This document shows, in pieces, positions 38,696 to 50,500 of a stretch of DNA of 64,000 nt. The first letter of the stretch is position 1; the number at the start of each line of letters is the position of its first letter. The stretch lies in assembly GCA_021234155.1 (NCBI GenBank), contig JAJEKV010000003.1, positions 22,473,569 through 22,537,568 on the forward strand. The letters run 5' to 3'. The notes below the pieces were generated by a model. It saw nothing but the letters and a program-made list of their open reading frames with translations. It was not told the DNA's origin and made no database searches. The stretch is from Isoetes taiwanensis. Lineage: Eukaryota > Streptophyta > Lycopodiopsida > Isoetales > Isoetaceae. The translations under genes were made by a program, and so were the position numbers.

Positions 38696-39140
38696 TATAT
38701 TTAGAATATGTCAAAAAAACCACATGAGCAAGGGTTTGTCCCTCTAAGGGTAATCCAAAAAGAGGTATTTGGCAAGGGAACAAATGAAAGATTTGCACTG
38801 GAATTGTCAAAATCATAGATAAATTTAGAGCCAAAGCTGAGATCCTTTAGCAGTTATATACTCAACATGCGTCTATCAAGGTAGTCTTGACAAGTTTTCT
38901 TAGAGCAAACATCTGCATATTCACATGGTCCTCTTCTTAATCCAGTCATATAAAATCCATAAAGAAAAAACTACTTACAACTCTGTATAAATGCATGCAA
39001 AGTCGGGTTCTTTGCTTGTCCCTCCTCCCTCCCCATCCCCCCCCCCCCAAAAAAAAAAAAAAGGAAAGAGATCTGTACCTACAACCATTTTGAGCCCTAT
39101 CTTAATCAATTCTGTCTCACAAAAAGGGCTTTGTTCTTCA
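38696..39140. repeat. Repeat R2, right part
   Basis: Continues the R2 copy broken at 32833 and matches 3199-3655, including the C-run/A-run block at about 39020-39062. Confidence 0.88.
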
Positions 39141-39449
39141 TTGACAATTGAAGATCGTCCATTTTGAGCTCTCCATTCGACCAGCATCATAATGGCTTTC
39201 AATCTGTAGATGCAGGATACAAGTTGCCAAAACTCAACCCTCTTCTAATGTCATATATATGACACAATTTATGGATATGCACAGATACGACGAGCTTTAC
39301 ACCATTGCGTCTGTGCCAGAGCTATGGCCCATGTTATGATCTGGATTTATTTGTTCACAGGTCCTTAAAAGCATCAACGATCTGGCTTAATAATTTTGCT
39401 ACTAAGATTTGCTCAACACTGGGTGGTCATAATTAATGCTATAGCAACT

Positions 39450-39720
39450 CGTAAGGGGCTACTTGAAATGTGGTCCAGCCAAAAGCTGTAGAGCAAACAT
39501 GATAAGAATGATAGTGTATCATCATCACACAACTACAACAGTGTATGAAATGGTCCTTCAAGTCCGACAAGCTAGAATGAGATATGTTGGAGCCATTCGA
39601 AGAACTAAGCCAAACTCTAAAAGTGAAACCCTTGGGCTTCTGGCAGGAATAATGCTAAGGTCATTGGTTAAAACCTATGGGCCCTAGGAAAGGTTTGGAT
39701 TCATAAAAATGGCTTCATGC
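39450..39720 (+). repeat. Interspersed repeat, pair of 26278-26560
   Basis: Same unit and orientation as 26278-26560. Here it carries on into about 500 bp (39720-40250) with several short broken frames, which may be decayed LINE sequence, though no motif is decisive. Confidence 0.75.
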
Positions 39721-40653
39721 ATTTAGAAAAGGGACTCTTTGGATGTACTATCTCAATGTGTGGGTCCCTAAGAGAGTTATGGGTCCATAAAGGGGAAAAA
39801 ATTTGGGGTGGTATGATTTGTTACAAGACAAGGTGAGGCAAAGGTACACGATGATTGGCATTCATGCTCCAGAAATGTATTTTCCAGATGCTCATTCAAA
39901 ATGGGGTGTATCCTGACATGGGACCCCTTGTCAGAAGGGATGCTGCGGTCTCTAATCATTGGAGAAAGATATTCCACCACAATAAAGCTTCTTTACTCCA
40001 ATCTTTTAGGTGGATCTGAGTGGCCCAAGTGGAGGCAAAGGACATTGACTCTTTTTGCTACATGAAGATTGCCTCTTAGAACCTTCATGGAATAAAAGGA
40101 GTGTTGAAGAGTGGAAGGATGTTGGCAGCCATCAGAATGAATTCAGACGGGGGAAACTTAGATGTGGTTTTTTTCCGAAGTGTTTTGGGTGTTTTTTTCC
40201 AAAAATTGAGATATTCCCGGCAACAAACTGGAATATTAAGTCACATTAATTCACTGGATCATTGCCGATTGGATCAATGTAGATGCAGACGAAACTGCAT
40301 GTAGACCAGTGATTCTTCACTTTTTGTTCATGATTTGTTTTAACAGTTCATGACATACAAAGTTAAAATATATTTGCAAACATTACTTGTTTTTGATAAT
40401 TTCTTTTAATAGTTCATATAACATAAAGTCTACAAATATTTGTCATTCTTTTTCTGCCTCGTCATCTACATAAATGCATCGTCTTATCCTTTTTTTTGCT
40501 GGTAACAAAATTGATGACTCCATCAGCTCCATAAGGTAGGCTGCTTGAGCTGCATAAGGTGGCAGCATGCTGTTGGCAATGGCAGATCAGTTAGTAATAT
40601 ATGTGAAAAAAAAAATATGAAAGTAATTGAAATATTTCTGAATGAAATACCAA
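39721..40653. other. No supportable gene
   Basis: Broken frames only in 39721-40310, possibly old LINE sequence downstream of the shared repeat. 40310-40650 is AT-rich and would be the 3' flank of the minus-strand methyltransferase-like gene. Confidence 0.4.
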
Positions 40654-43600
40654 CTAGTCATCTGGTTCATCCACATCCTCGGCCACAATGTCTGCTTCAT
40701 CAACATTTCCAGGAATATCTTCAAAGGCATGTTCTTTGACAATTATCTCCTCATTGTTTGCGTGTTTGTATGAAAGACGATTGTCTTTGACATCTTCATA
40801 CATGTCTCGGTCTTGCTCTAGGCCATAATAATGTCTACCACGAATGGCAGATGCCTCCATGAGTGAACCAATACCAGGCATTAGATCTAACACCAATGAA
40901 TTTGCGGGGGAAAAGCTGGATACAATGAACTCCATGAAACAGACTGATTTTTCAAGATTACACCTGTCATTTTTTTTCTTCGATACAAATAACTTCTGTT
41001 CATCTGGCAGGTAATGCACAAGTGTCGATGCATGCTGATTAAGGTCTGCACTGCTGAAGACATTCTTAGTGATCCGTGGTATTTTCAGCCCTGCCCTGGA
41101 ATACACTGTTAAGCGGAGGTGGTTATTGTTAATTGTACCAAGTTCATCTGTAGTGACACCGAAGGGTGTGGAACTGTATATATGGTACAGTCTCCTTTTC
41201 TGCAAATTTCTTTTCTTTGCATTGTAATCGATACGAGGTAGCTGATCATCCGTGCATATGACTATGAAGAAGCCATTGTCATCCATACATAGGTTGGCAA
41301 TGGCAGTGATGTTTTCAATGAAAACGGGGTTGCAGGAATTCCACTATGGAATTGTGGAATGACCACTTGTTGGTAATTGATTTGTAGGAAGATCATAAAA
41401 AACAATGTGGCAGCCCCAATCCCTGTACCATTCCTTTTGTAAGCATGTTCAGCTAATCTATTCTGTTTTCCAAATTCTCGAAGTACCTTAAAAATTGATG
41501 TCTCAGAATCTGATGTGAAACTTGATGTTAAAGCAGATGCACTTGCCCATACATAACCTATAGAGCAATCACTATAGTTTACAGAATCATGCTCAGTAGG
41601 ATTTCCGTATCCTGCTACTATAGAGACCTTACTAAATCTGTTGACGTTTACATCTAGGGTATCGTTATTATCTTCCAAATTCTCGACATTCTCTTCATCT
41701 GGAATGAGAATTTCACGTCTATTTTTTTGTTTTTTTTTTTAACTTCTCCTTGCGTTTTCTTTTTGGATTTTCCGTCTCTGGACTTGACACATCTTTAGAA
41801 TTTGATGGCTTGTTTGAGTCTATATCTGTTTGAGAACATATTGCCCATCTATCCTTCTCTTCCTTTGGATACTCACTTTCTGAAAAATCTAACGACCAGG
41901 GACACTCTTCAATTTCAAATTCTACTAACCTTGTATTGAATCTCATGTTGAGATTAGCTGAGTAGATCCATCCTTGATCATCAGTTTGCTTCCATGGCAA
42001 GACAGCACTTGGTAGTTTGTCCACGTATTTCCTCTGAATAGCATGCTTGATGTACCTGGAATTGCCAATAAATAATAACTGTTAGTGAAGCAATAAGTAT
42101 ACAATGAACACAATGAAGACCGTTCTTTTTGCACAATTAAGAAGATCATGAGCATTATCGTAATCAACAGTGTGGGACATGTGCTTTTCATTGTTCACGG
42201 ATATTTTTTTCCTGTACTCCATTTTCATGTAACGGAACCAGGTATGAACAGTTTCTGTGGTGTTCTCTAAATGAACAAATTCAGGTTCATCCTCTTGTAT
42301 GGCAGTTAGAAGTTCCTTGCTTTTTTTTAGTAAATGCTCCAACCAAGTTTCTTTTTTGATCCATTCATGGAAATCCCTGTCATTACCTGGCATTCTGTAG
42401 CTATTCAACAGGTTTGACTCAGTTGTGATTAGCAATATCCAAATGTTTCTAACATCATTGTCTACTGTTGCCTTGGCCATATCATACAACTTCTCTAGTG
42501 TCAGCTTAAAATCTTTTGTGCTCACATCTTTGGAGGTTACTGCTTTAAGCCATGTGGGTCCCAAGCTAGGGCAAACAATTGCCAAGTACTTATGCAGCTT
42601 ATTTGTCCATCTTCTTCTAACTTCCTTCTCGGATTTTTCTCGTGCTTTTAATTCTGGCATTTTCTGTGTGTGGACCTTCAGCAACAGTTCAATGTCATTT
42701 TCAATATTAGCCTGCACATAGTTGCTGTCAGTTCCCACAACAATCAATAAATTATTTCAGTATCAGATTTAACTTACTTTGTATAAGATTTGTGCTAGCA
42801 TGAATCTAGTCAGAGGGTACCAAGGTTCCTCTCCTAGGACTTTCACTTCTTTTGCTCTAGCTTTTGCTATTTCTTCTTCTGTCACTTCCTTGGTAAACAT
42901 TCTCAAGTCCCTGGTTGCCACCTTGTGCACTGCATACAAAATATCCTTAAGTGTCTCTCATACAACTCCTTTTTCGTTAAGTCTACATGGAAAAAGCATT
43001 CATTTAGTACAAGTAATGGGAAATGAATGATGACTAGTTCCAATTCTTAACTTACTCATTAATTCTTCTCATTGCGGTTACGAGTTCAGCCTCTCTTTTT
43101 CTATCGACCTCCACAAAGGTTGCCTGAGGCATATGTGTATCTCCTATGCATTGGTACGATGGTTCCCGTCTCAGCACAACTGATAGATCAGACCAATGCG
43201 GATTATTGGAAAGTTCCTGCTCAAAGTTTTCGTTCTCCACTTGCCAATTGTCATCCCAAGAACTGATCAATTCCTTGGTAACATGAGTCTCTTTACCCTT
43301 AGGTCCCTTTATAGACAATATGAATTGTCCCTTTTGCATAATATAACCATCTCTTCGTAGAGTATCACGCAGCTGTTGGCAGTTTGGTGTAACCATTCTC
43401 ACAGCCTCATATATTTGTATTCTGCACAATGGAATAAGGGGTAGAGGAGATTCCCTGTTAATCTCCAGCACCTTTAATGTCTGTGATACTTGATTAACAA
43501 TGAATGAAGCCGGTAGCTCATCATTGTCTCCTTCACATTGTTGTGTGGCCTCAACACTCTCCCCTCCCTGTTGTTGCATGACATCAATGGTTTTACCTTT

Positions 43601-43927
43601 ACCTTCATCCGAGTTTACCACATTATCATCTTCCTGAATTTCACAATTATGGGGAGTAGCCACATGAAGATGAGGTTCAGTAGCATCTACGTCATCATAG
43701 TTAGTACTATGGGAGGCCATGTCTGTGCCAACTTCAGTAGCCTCTGAAGTCATCTTTCTGTCAGTAACAATAGAATCAGACTGGGCGATAATCAGAGATT
43801 GAGAATTGTCTCCAGAGTTTGTTGTTGTTGTCTTTTGTTTTCGAGGCTTTCTTGGTGGAGTTCTCATGCGCTCAAAGACGGGACCTTTGTAATCAAGATT
43901 CTTGCGGGTGAAATACATAACCTTCAA
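40654..43927 (-). pseudogene. Multi-exon gene with DNA methyltransferase-like C-terminus
   Basis: Minus-strand exons: A 43927-43056 (acceptor CTGCAG, donor GA/gtaagt); B 42982-42778 (acceptor TGTAG, donor AAA/gtaagt); C from 42711 (acceptor GTGCAG), phases agreeing from A to C; D about 42040-41719; E about 41700-40654. Exon A has a Ser/Asp-rich linker, then a segment (..RMVTPNCQQLRDTLRRDGY..) that faintly resembles ParB/Srx-type domains. Exon E has a possible catalytic block (IVFYDLPTN), then EKSVCFMEFIV and LVLDLMPGIGSLMEA with GRHYYGLEQD. That order (motif IV, 'EK..F...I', motif I, acidic motif II) fits beta-class DNA methyltransferases, but DLPT is not the canonical DPPY and MPGIGS is an atypical motif I. 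Breaks: in-frame TGA at 42958-42960, frameshift in the A-run (T-run on plus) near 41732-41741, in-frame TAG near 41340. It diverges from the plus-strand transposase gene at 45207. Confidence 0.6.
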
Positions 43928-44018
43928 CTGCAGCAACATTAAGTCATCAGGAAAAAAAAAAAACATCAGGAATGCAGAAAAATACTCAGTCAAAACCAGA
44001 ATTTAAACTGCAAAATGT

Positions 44019-44840
44019 TGAACGGCACCATTCAAGATAATGTCGACCATAAAACTCATCAATGAAAACTTCAACGGGACCATTCAAGAATATGTCGATA
44101 CATTGGATCTGATAATTCGAACACAAAACTATAGAATGAAAACTCGAACAATACCGTTCAGGAATTTGTGGATAGATTGAATAGGCTAATTCGAACACAA
44201 GACTCTACAATGAAAACTCAAACGGTACCGTTCAGGAATTTGTGGATAGATCGAATAGGCTAATTCAAACACAAGACTCTGTAATGAAAACTCGAACGGT
44301 ACCGTTCACGAAATTGTGGACAGATTGAATAGGTTAATTCGAACACAATACTATGCAATGAAAACTCGAACGGTACCGTTCAAGAATTTGTGGACAGATT
44401 GAATAGGCTAATTCGAACACAATACTATGCAATGAAAACTCGAACGGTACCGTTCAAGAATTTGTGGACAGATTGAATAGGCTAATTCGAACACAATACT
44501 ATGCAATGAAAACTCGAACGGTACCGTTCAAGAAATTATGAACACATTGAATAGGCTAATTAGAACAGGAAACTCTGCAGCGAACAGAAATTTGGAGCGG
44601 CACCGTTCAAGAAATTGTGGACAGATTGAATAAGCTAATTAGCGCAGGAAACTCTGCATTCAAATTTGGAACGGCACCGTTCAAGAAATTGTGGACGGAT
44701 TGAATAGGCTTATTCGAACATAAATCTGTATCGTGAAAACTCGAATGGCACCGTTCGAGAAAGTGTGAATCGTTTGAATAGGCTTTCGCGAAGATAAAAC
44801 TGTATCATGTAAACTTGAACGGCACCGTTGAAGAAATGAA
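44019..44840. repeat. Array of about 12 repeats of 74 bp with palindromic core
   Basis: Units of about 72-76 bp each carry GAACGGTACCGTTC or a variant (GGCACCGTTC, GGGACCATTC) followed by 'aagaaattgtggacagattgaataggctaattcgaacac'. Cores lie near 44020, 44072, 44147, 44219, 44293, 44367, 44441, 44515, 44597, 44668, 44745 and 44817. The central four carry the perfect 14-bp palindrome and the outer ones decay. The array lies immediately 5' of exon A of the minus-strand gene, between it and a candidate first exon with donor at about 44907, and also between that gene and the divergent transposase gene. It could be a binding-site array, promoter or intron. Confidence 0.9.
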
Positions 44841-45206
44841 TGAACATGAGAAAACTTGCGAATGAAAATGTTCGCATTGCAGTAGAAAGAAAAAAAGTGA
44901 TACCAACCTGTGTTCTTGCTCTCTGGCCTTGGTGACGGATCAATCGAAGAGCACATCATCCGCTTCGGGTATAAGATTTACTGTTCAACCGATTCAAACG
45001 TTTTAATGAAAATACCCACTTATTATAATTAGGTGAGAACACTAAAATGCATTATTGCTTGGTTAGTGGGATTGAAATTCGCTAGCCGTTGGCTATGTAA
45101 CTGACAGTAGTGCACCCTTGAATTACGCAAACATAATTTGTAATTAACCGTTGGAACTGTCATATTAAAATGAGTTTAAAGGGGAGTACAAATTTTACTT
45201 TGCCAT

Positions 45207-45955
45207 ATGGCGTCTTATCTTACAGCGAAAGCTTCAGGTGTACAACAAATACTGTTGCTTCCTTTCCAAAACGGAGTATGTGAGGTTAGTACAGCAGATT
45301 TGTCTAGAACTTTCAATGTACTACCTAGCAATTTATATATGATTCAAAGTTCGACAGATGTGGAATCCAATGTAGCTAGCACTGTGGTTGTTGAATCTGT
45401 TAGTGCTTCTGGACTAGGAATTTTTAAGGTTGAGGAAAGAAATGGCACGGTTGTGGAGGTACATGGTATTCCTGCTGAAGGCAAATCTCCTCTATGTCCA
45501 GTTGTCCTTGATTCACCCACTACTACAAAAATAGGTAGAAATGGCACAAAAGTGACCTTTATGCTCCGCCTTTTTACAGAGCATAAACGTCACTTTTGTG
45601 CCATTTATGACATTTGTGCTCCCCAAATGGCACAAAAGTGACGTTTATGCTTCGTAAAAGGGCGGAGCATAAAGGTCACTTTTGTGCCATTTCTACCTAT
45701 TTTTGTAGTAGTGACCCCATTCTTCTAATGGAGCAACTACATCCCAATGCACCTCTACATACTTAAAGATAATATCATGTCCCATTAACAACAAACTTAA
45801 AAAATTGTTAATGAAAATTGGAAAACCAAGACAGGTGGATTGTTTGCCACAATATTATAATGGAAAAATTGTTTTTGAGTTGCCAGGTCAGTCCATCAGT
45901 AAAACCCCGATGGAAGATATGCAACATTCGGTTGATCCACACGTATGGATGCATG
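45207..45955 (+). pseudogene. 5' part of a Mutator-like transposase gene, split by a MITE
   Basis: An ATG at 45207 opens a frame to the MITE at 45518. Skipping 45518-45716 (MITE plus one ACC copy), the same frame stays open from 45717 to 45955, where the 9-kb CACTA-type element begins. Skipping that element plus one ATG copy, it continues in frame at 54961. The 5' part is about 183 codons. It has no named domain, but it ends in a conserved-looking region (FELPGQSISKTPMEDM) just before the zinc-binding segment of the 3' part. The open frame through both junctions is strong evidence for one ancestral coding exon, because random sequence this AT-rich would be expected to contain stops. Confidence 0.8.
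45518..45713. mobile_element. CACTA-type MITE, 196 bp
   Basis: Terminal inverted repeats start CACTACTACAAAAATAGG and extend almost to the centre, so most of the element is foldback. The 3-bp duplication ACC flanks it (45515-45517 and 45714-45716). The CAC...GTG ends and 3-bp duplication are characteristic of the CACTA (En/Spm) superfamily. It has no coding capacity and shifts the frame of the transposase gene by 199 bp. Confidence 0.95.
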
Positions 45956-45989
45956 CACATCAAAAATGATGCCCATATCCTCCTTAAAA

Positions 45990-46440
45990 TCCTCCAAAAA
46001 AAACCCCTTAAAATCCCCATTTTCGTGGAATGGACATGATTTTCAGAAACGGGGTATTTGGCCACAATCCCCCCGTTGTGATTTTGTTGATTAATATCCC
46101 CTTATTTGAATTTTTTTTATATCCCCCATTGCCATATGCAATGGTCATATCCCTTTTCTCACAAATAATGTTCATACCCCTTTCTAGAAACAATCCCCCT
46201 TTGCGATTTTGTAGTTTAATATACCCTTATTCCGTTCATACCCCTCTTCTCAACCATCCTCCTTTTATGTTTAATATCCCCTTATGTTTAATATCCTCTT
46301 ATGTTTAATATCCCTTATTCCGTTCATACTCCTTTTATGTTTATACTCCTTTACCATTCATACTCCTTTTATGTTTAATATCCCCTTATTCCGTTCATAC
46401 CCCTCTTCTCAACCATCCTCCTTTAAGCCTTAAATTGAGA
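45990..46440. repeat. Left subterminal repeats of the CACTA element
   Basis: Short T/C-rich words recur ('tttaatatccccttatt', 'ccgttcatacccctcttctc', 'aaccatcctccttt'). A longer block at about 46219-46264 recurs at about 46379-46424. These are probably transposase-binding subterminal repeats, by analogy with the superfamily. Confidence 0.75.
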
Positions 46441-47164
46441 GATATGATGCATTTTTGCAAGTAAAAAGTATAATCATACACTCAACTTTTTCAACAACAA
46501 TATAATTTCAAACGCATCTTTTCAAATTGGACATTCATATGTTTGTAGAAGAGAATTCCACACATTGTGTTCATTATATCTTGGATAAATTCTCAAACTG
46601 CTTAGATACATTTTATATGCAGATAGACTACAAGCTTGATTAAAACAAACTCCCATTCTTTACTTGCTCTGTAACCACCATCTCTAGTCATGTCGTTTGG
46701 CTTCACATGCATGTTTCTCTATAGTTTCTGCAAGACAAAAATATAACACAAACATAAAACATCAATGTTTATCATATATAACAAAATTAATTGCATCTGT
46801 GCTGTTTTTTTGCAAAAAAGGACTGCCCTGAATTGTACATAAATAGTAGCTGTTCACTTATAGCAATTCATGTCTGTGATTTCGTCCCTAGTAGACAAGG
46901 ATAAAATTGTCTCATTCCTTATTCTTTCATTCTAACCTTTTTAGAAGAAGCAGCATTCCATTGTACTCAACCTTTGAGCCATGACCGCTTCTGCAAATGC
47001 ATCCACAAGAGAGGAAGGAGACGTTGCAATCAATCATGAGATAGTATCGAGTTTGAGTAACTTGATGGAAGAGGTCATACATTGAAGTATTCATAATAAG
47101 GAAGGGCGAAAAAACCTAAACGACAGCCTGTTTCCCTTGTATGGGGTGAATGATTAAGCTTAAC

Positions 47165-47411
47165 TGAAAATAAGAGAGCTTGATATTGAAAAGCAATAGC
47201 AGAAATAACAAGGCATAAAGAAATAAGGGCCATCCCAGAACCAAGGAAGCGGCAAAGCGGCAACCAAGATATCCTGAGGTGTCCTCTTATCCTGAAGGCA
47301 TGCCAAATTTGGCTGCTGAACTTTAGGGCTCTGGAACACTAATAGGCAGATAACATCACAGACTATTTTTGTTACGTCTGTTTGTTATAACCTTTACAGC
47401 ATGTTCCAACA
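47165..47411 (-). repeat. 3' LTR of the copia element
   Basis: 247 bp, identical by eye to 51853-52099. In element orientation it begins TGTTGGAACATG and ends TCTTATTTTCA. Confidence 0.97.
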
Positions 47412-47420
47412 CTCCCCCTC
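47412..47420 (-). promoter_or_regulatory. Copia polypurine tract
   Basis: Element-strand GAGGGGGAG directly abuts the 3' LTR, the expected primer site for plus-strand DNA synthesis. A second similar purine run is at about 47477-47485. Confidence 0.85.
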
Positions 47421-47567
47421 AAATCAGACTTAACAAAACAAATCTAACAACTATCAATGACAGAACATGAAACTGCTCCCCCTCAAATGAAAGTGCAGTA
47501 TGTTTAACTTTACAACAAGAAAACTGAAACTGAACTGCTCCTCTTCATGAAATTACTTCTTGCATGG

Positions 47568-50500
47568 TTATGCGGTGGTCATGCCTAGTTCTGCAATGCA
47601 CCTGCAGAAAGGTTTTTGTCCCAAAGGCTTAGTAAACATATCAGCGGTCATTTTATCTGTCCTGAGATATTCCACAACAATCTTTCCTTCCGCTATCTTT
47701 TCCCTTGTGAAATGGTGCTGAACCTGTATGTGCTTAGCCTTGGAAAAGTTAGTAGGATTCTTTGCAAGTGACAGAGCTGCTTTATTGTCATTGAATATGA
47801 CTGTGGCTTGTGTTTGAGTGGTATTAAGCTCCTTAAGAATCCTTCGAAGCCATATAGCTTCCTTAGTTGCTGATGCTAGTGCAATATATTCTGATTCACA
47901 GCTGGACACGGCGGTTGACTTTTGCTTTTTGCTGGACCATGACACTGCTCCCCCTTGCAGCACAAAGCAAAATCCACTTCGAGATTTTCTGTCTGTATGA
48001 TCCCCTGCATGATCAGCATCAGCATACCCTTCAAGTATAAGTGAACTCCCTGCATGAAATGTGATCCCAAGACTCTGTGTGCCTTGGAGGTATCGAAGCA
48101 AGCGTTTCAACCCTTGCCAATGCTGTGGCTGGGGTTTTTCCAAATGTTGACTTAAGCTTATCACTGCTTGTGAAATATCAGGCCTTGTACAAACCATGAA
48201 GTGCATCAATGAGCCCACTATGCTTCTGTACCCAATGGCTTGCATTTCAGAATTTATGCCTTTTAAAGAGTTTACACATTGAATGGTAGCAGGGGTTGTA
48301 ACAGACTTACTTGAGTCCATGTTACATTTGTAGAGTAGGGACTGTATAGCTTTGTTTTGATGCAACGTGATGCTACAAGTGGCTGGATCCCTGCATACCT
48401 GTATTCCAAGAAAGTACCTTAGTGTCCCAAGGTCTGTCATGTGAAAGCGTTGGTTGAGGGCAGCTTGGGTGTCCTGCATCAATGTCTTACAGTTGCTGGC
48501 CAGGATCAGATCATCCACGTAAAGAACTATAAGCAACATTTTGGATCCATCAAACTTAAAGTATATGTTCCAGTCTGCTTGACTGCGAGAAAAGCCCATT
48601 TGAGTAAAGAATTGATGAATCGTGTGGTACCACTGTCGTGATGATTGCCTGAGTCCATAAATGGCCCTTTTAAGCTTGTACACTAACTGTTCTTGTCCCT
48701 TTTGAACAAACCCTGCTGCTTGCTTCATGTAGACTTCTTCCTTAAGTTTGCCATTGAGGAAGGCAGTCTTGACGTCCATTTGTTGTAAGTCTAGGCCATG
48801 GGCTACAGCTAAGGCGATGACCAATCTAACAGAGGTGAGGCGTGCAACCGGAGCAAAAGTTTCGTGAAAGTCTATGCCTGGTACTTGTGAGTATCCTTTG
48901 GCTACCAAGCGTGCCTTGAATCTATCAATGTTCCCTTGTTCATCATATTTTACCTTGTAAACCCATTTGCAAGCAACAGCCTTTCTATTAGCAGGAAGAT
49001 GGCACAAGTCCCAAGTATCATTGTCCAATAAGGACTGATATTCTTCAGTCATGGCATTGTGCCATTCTTTATGATGCATGCTGGCCATTGCCTCTCGAAA
49101 GTGGACAGGCTCATCTACTGGTGCATTACTATGAAAAGCAATGTAAGAGGCAGTTTTACCTGATCGGGATTCGATATAAGCTTGCATTCGATCTGTGATC
49201 TGCCTGCTCCTTGTGGACCTCCTTAATGGCACAGCAGAGAGCTCCTCATTGTCTTCAAGGTCAGTCTCCTCTGGTTCAGAAGGGATATCTTCCATGTCAT
49301 TAGCATCAGCTTCTTCTAGTGGGACACCATGCTTTTGGTCTGCATCTTCTTTAGCTTCATCATCTGCATTTGCCTCATACCATTCAAGCTTGCTTGATTT
49401 CTCCTTCTTTCCAAAGAAGAACGTGTGTTCATCAAACTCAACACTTCGTCTCACTATGATTTTCTTCGTGAGTGGAACATACAAGCGATATCCTTTTGTG
49501 TGATCATCATAGCCGACAAACATGCATTCTACTGCCCTCATGGAGAGTTTACCTCGAGGGCGTTCTTGCTGGCTCAAGTGTGCATACGCCCTGCAGCCGA
49601 AGATCTTCAATTCATGCACATCCGGTTTGTGGCCTGACCACATTTCTTCGGGAACCACATTTGGGTTGGCTTTAGTGGGTATGCGATTGAGCAGGTAGCA
49701 TGCCGTGTGTACCGCTTCAGCCCAAAAGATTGGATCAATTCCTCTTCCATGGATCATTGCACGAGCACATTCCAATATGGTGCGGTTTTTTCTCTCAACC
49801 ACACCGTTTTGTTGATGTTCATAGGCCACTGACTTTTGGTGGTGGATTCCAGCATCTTGTAGAAAGGTGCTGAACTTGGTATTGAGAAATTCCCTGCCCT
49901 GATCAGTTCTGATGGTTTTGACCACCTGTTCGATTTGCTTTTCCACCTCCCTCTTCCATTTGATGAAAGTATTGAAAGCCTCTGATTTGTGTTTAAGGAA
50001 GAACACCCAGTTCTTCCTACTAAAGTCATCGATCACCAGCATGAAGTATTTGGATCCTCCAAGTGATTTTACACTGGCTGGTCCCCACAAATCGATGTGC
50101 AACAGTTCCAACTGTTTGGTTGCCCTTTTTGTTTTCTCCTTCTTATAGGGTTTCCGTTTGAGCTTACCCAATACACACCCTTCACAAATGACATGAGGCT
50201 TGGAAATCTTTGGTAGACCAGTGACTAATTCCTGCGCCTTCATCTGTTTGATGAGAGGATAGTTAGCATGCCCTAATCGTTCATGCCATGTCTTGGCCTT
50301 TTGCAGTTCTACTGCTGTCAGTGCTGTGCTAGAGTTGGCAGTCCAACTAAGCTGGTATATGTTGCCGGCCCTTGTCCCTGTGGCAATGATTTCCTTCCTG
50401 TCCTTCACAATGCATCTGCCATTGCCAAAATTGATATGAAATCCCGCATCATCCATTTTTGATATGGAAAGCAAGTTCGCCTCAAGGTCAGGCACGTGAA

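Noticed and set aside
44019-44840. CRISPR-like or iteron origin
   Set aside because: The sequence between palindromes is itself repeated, so there are no spacers; no replication initiator is present. Kept as a palindromic tandem array.
43993-44960. First exon of the methyltransferase-like gene at 44959-44908 (MMCSSIDPSPRPESKNT)
   Set aside because: The donor (ACAG/gttggt) is plausible, but its phase does not match exon A, so it is left as a candidate only.
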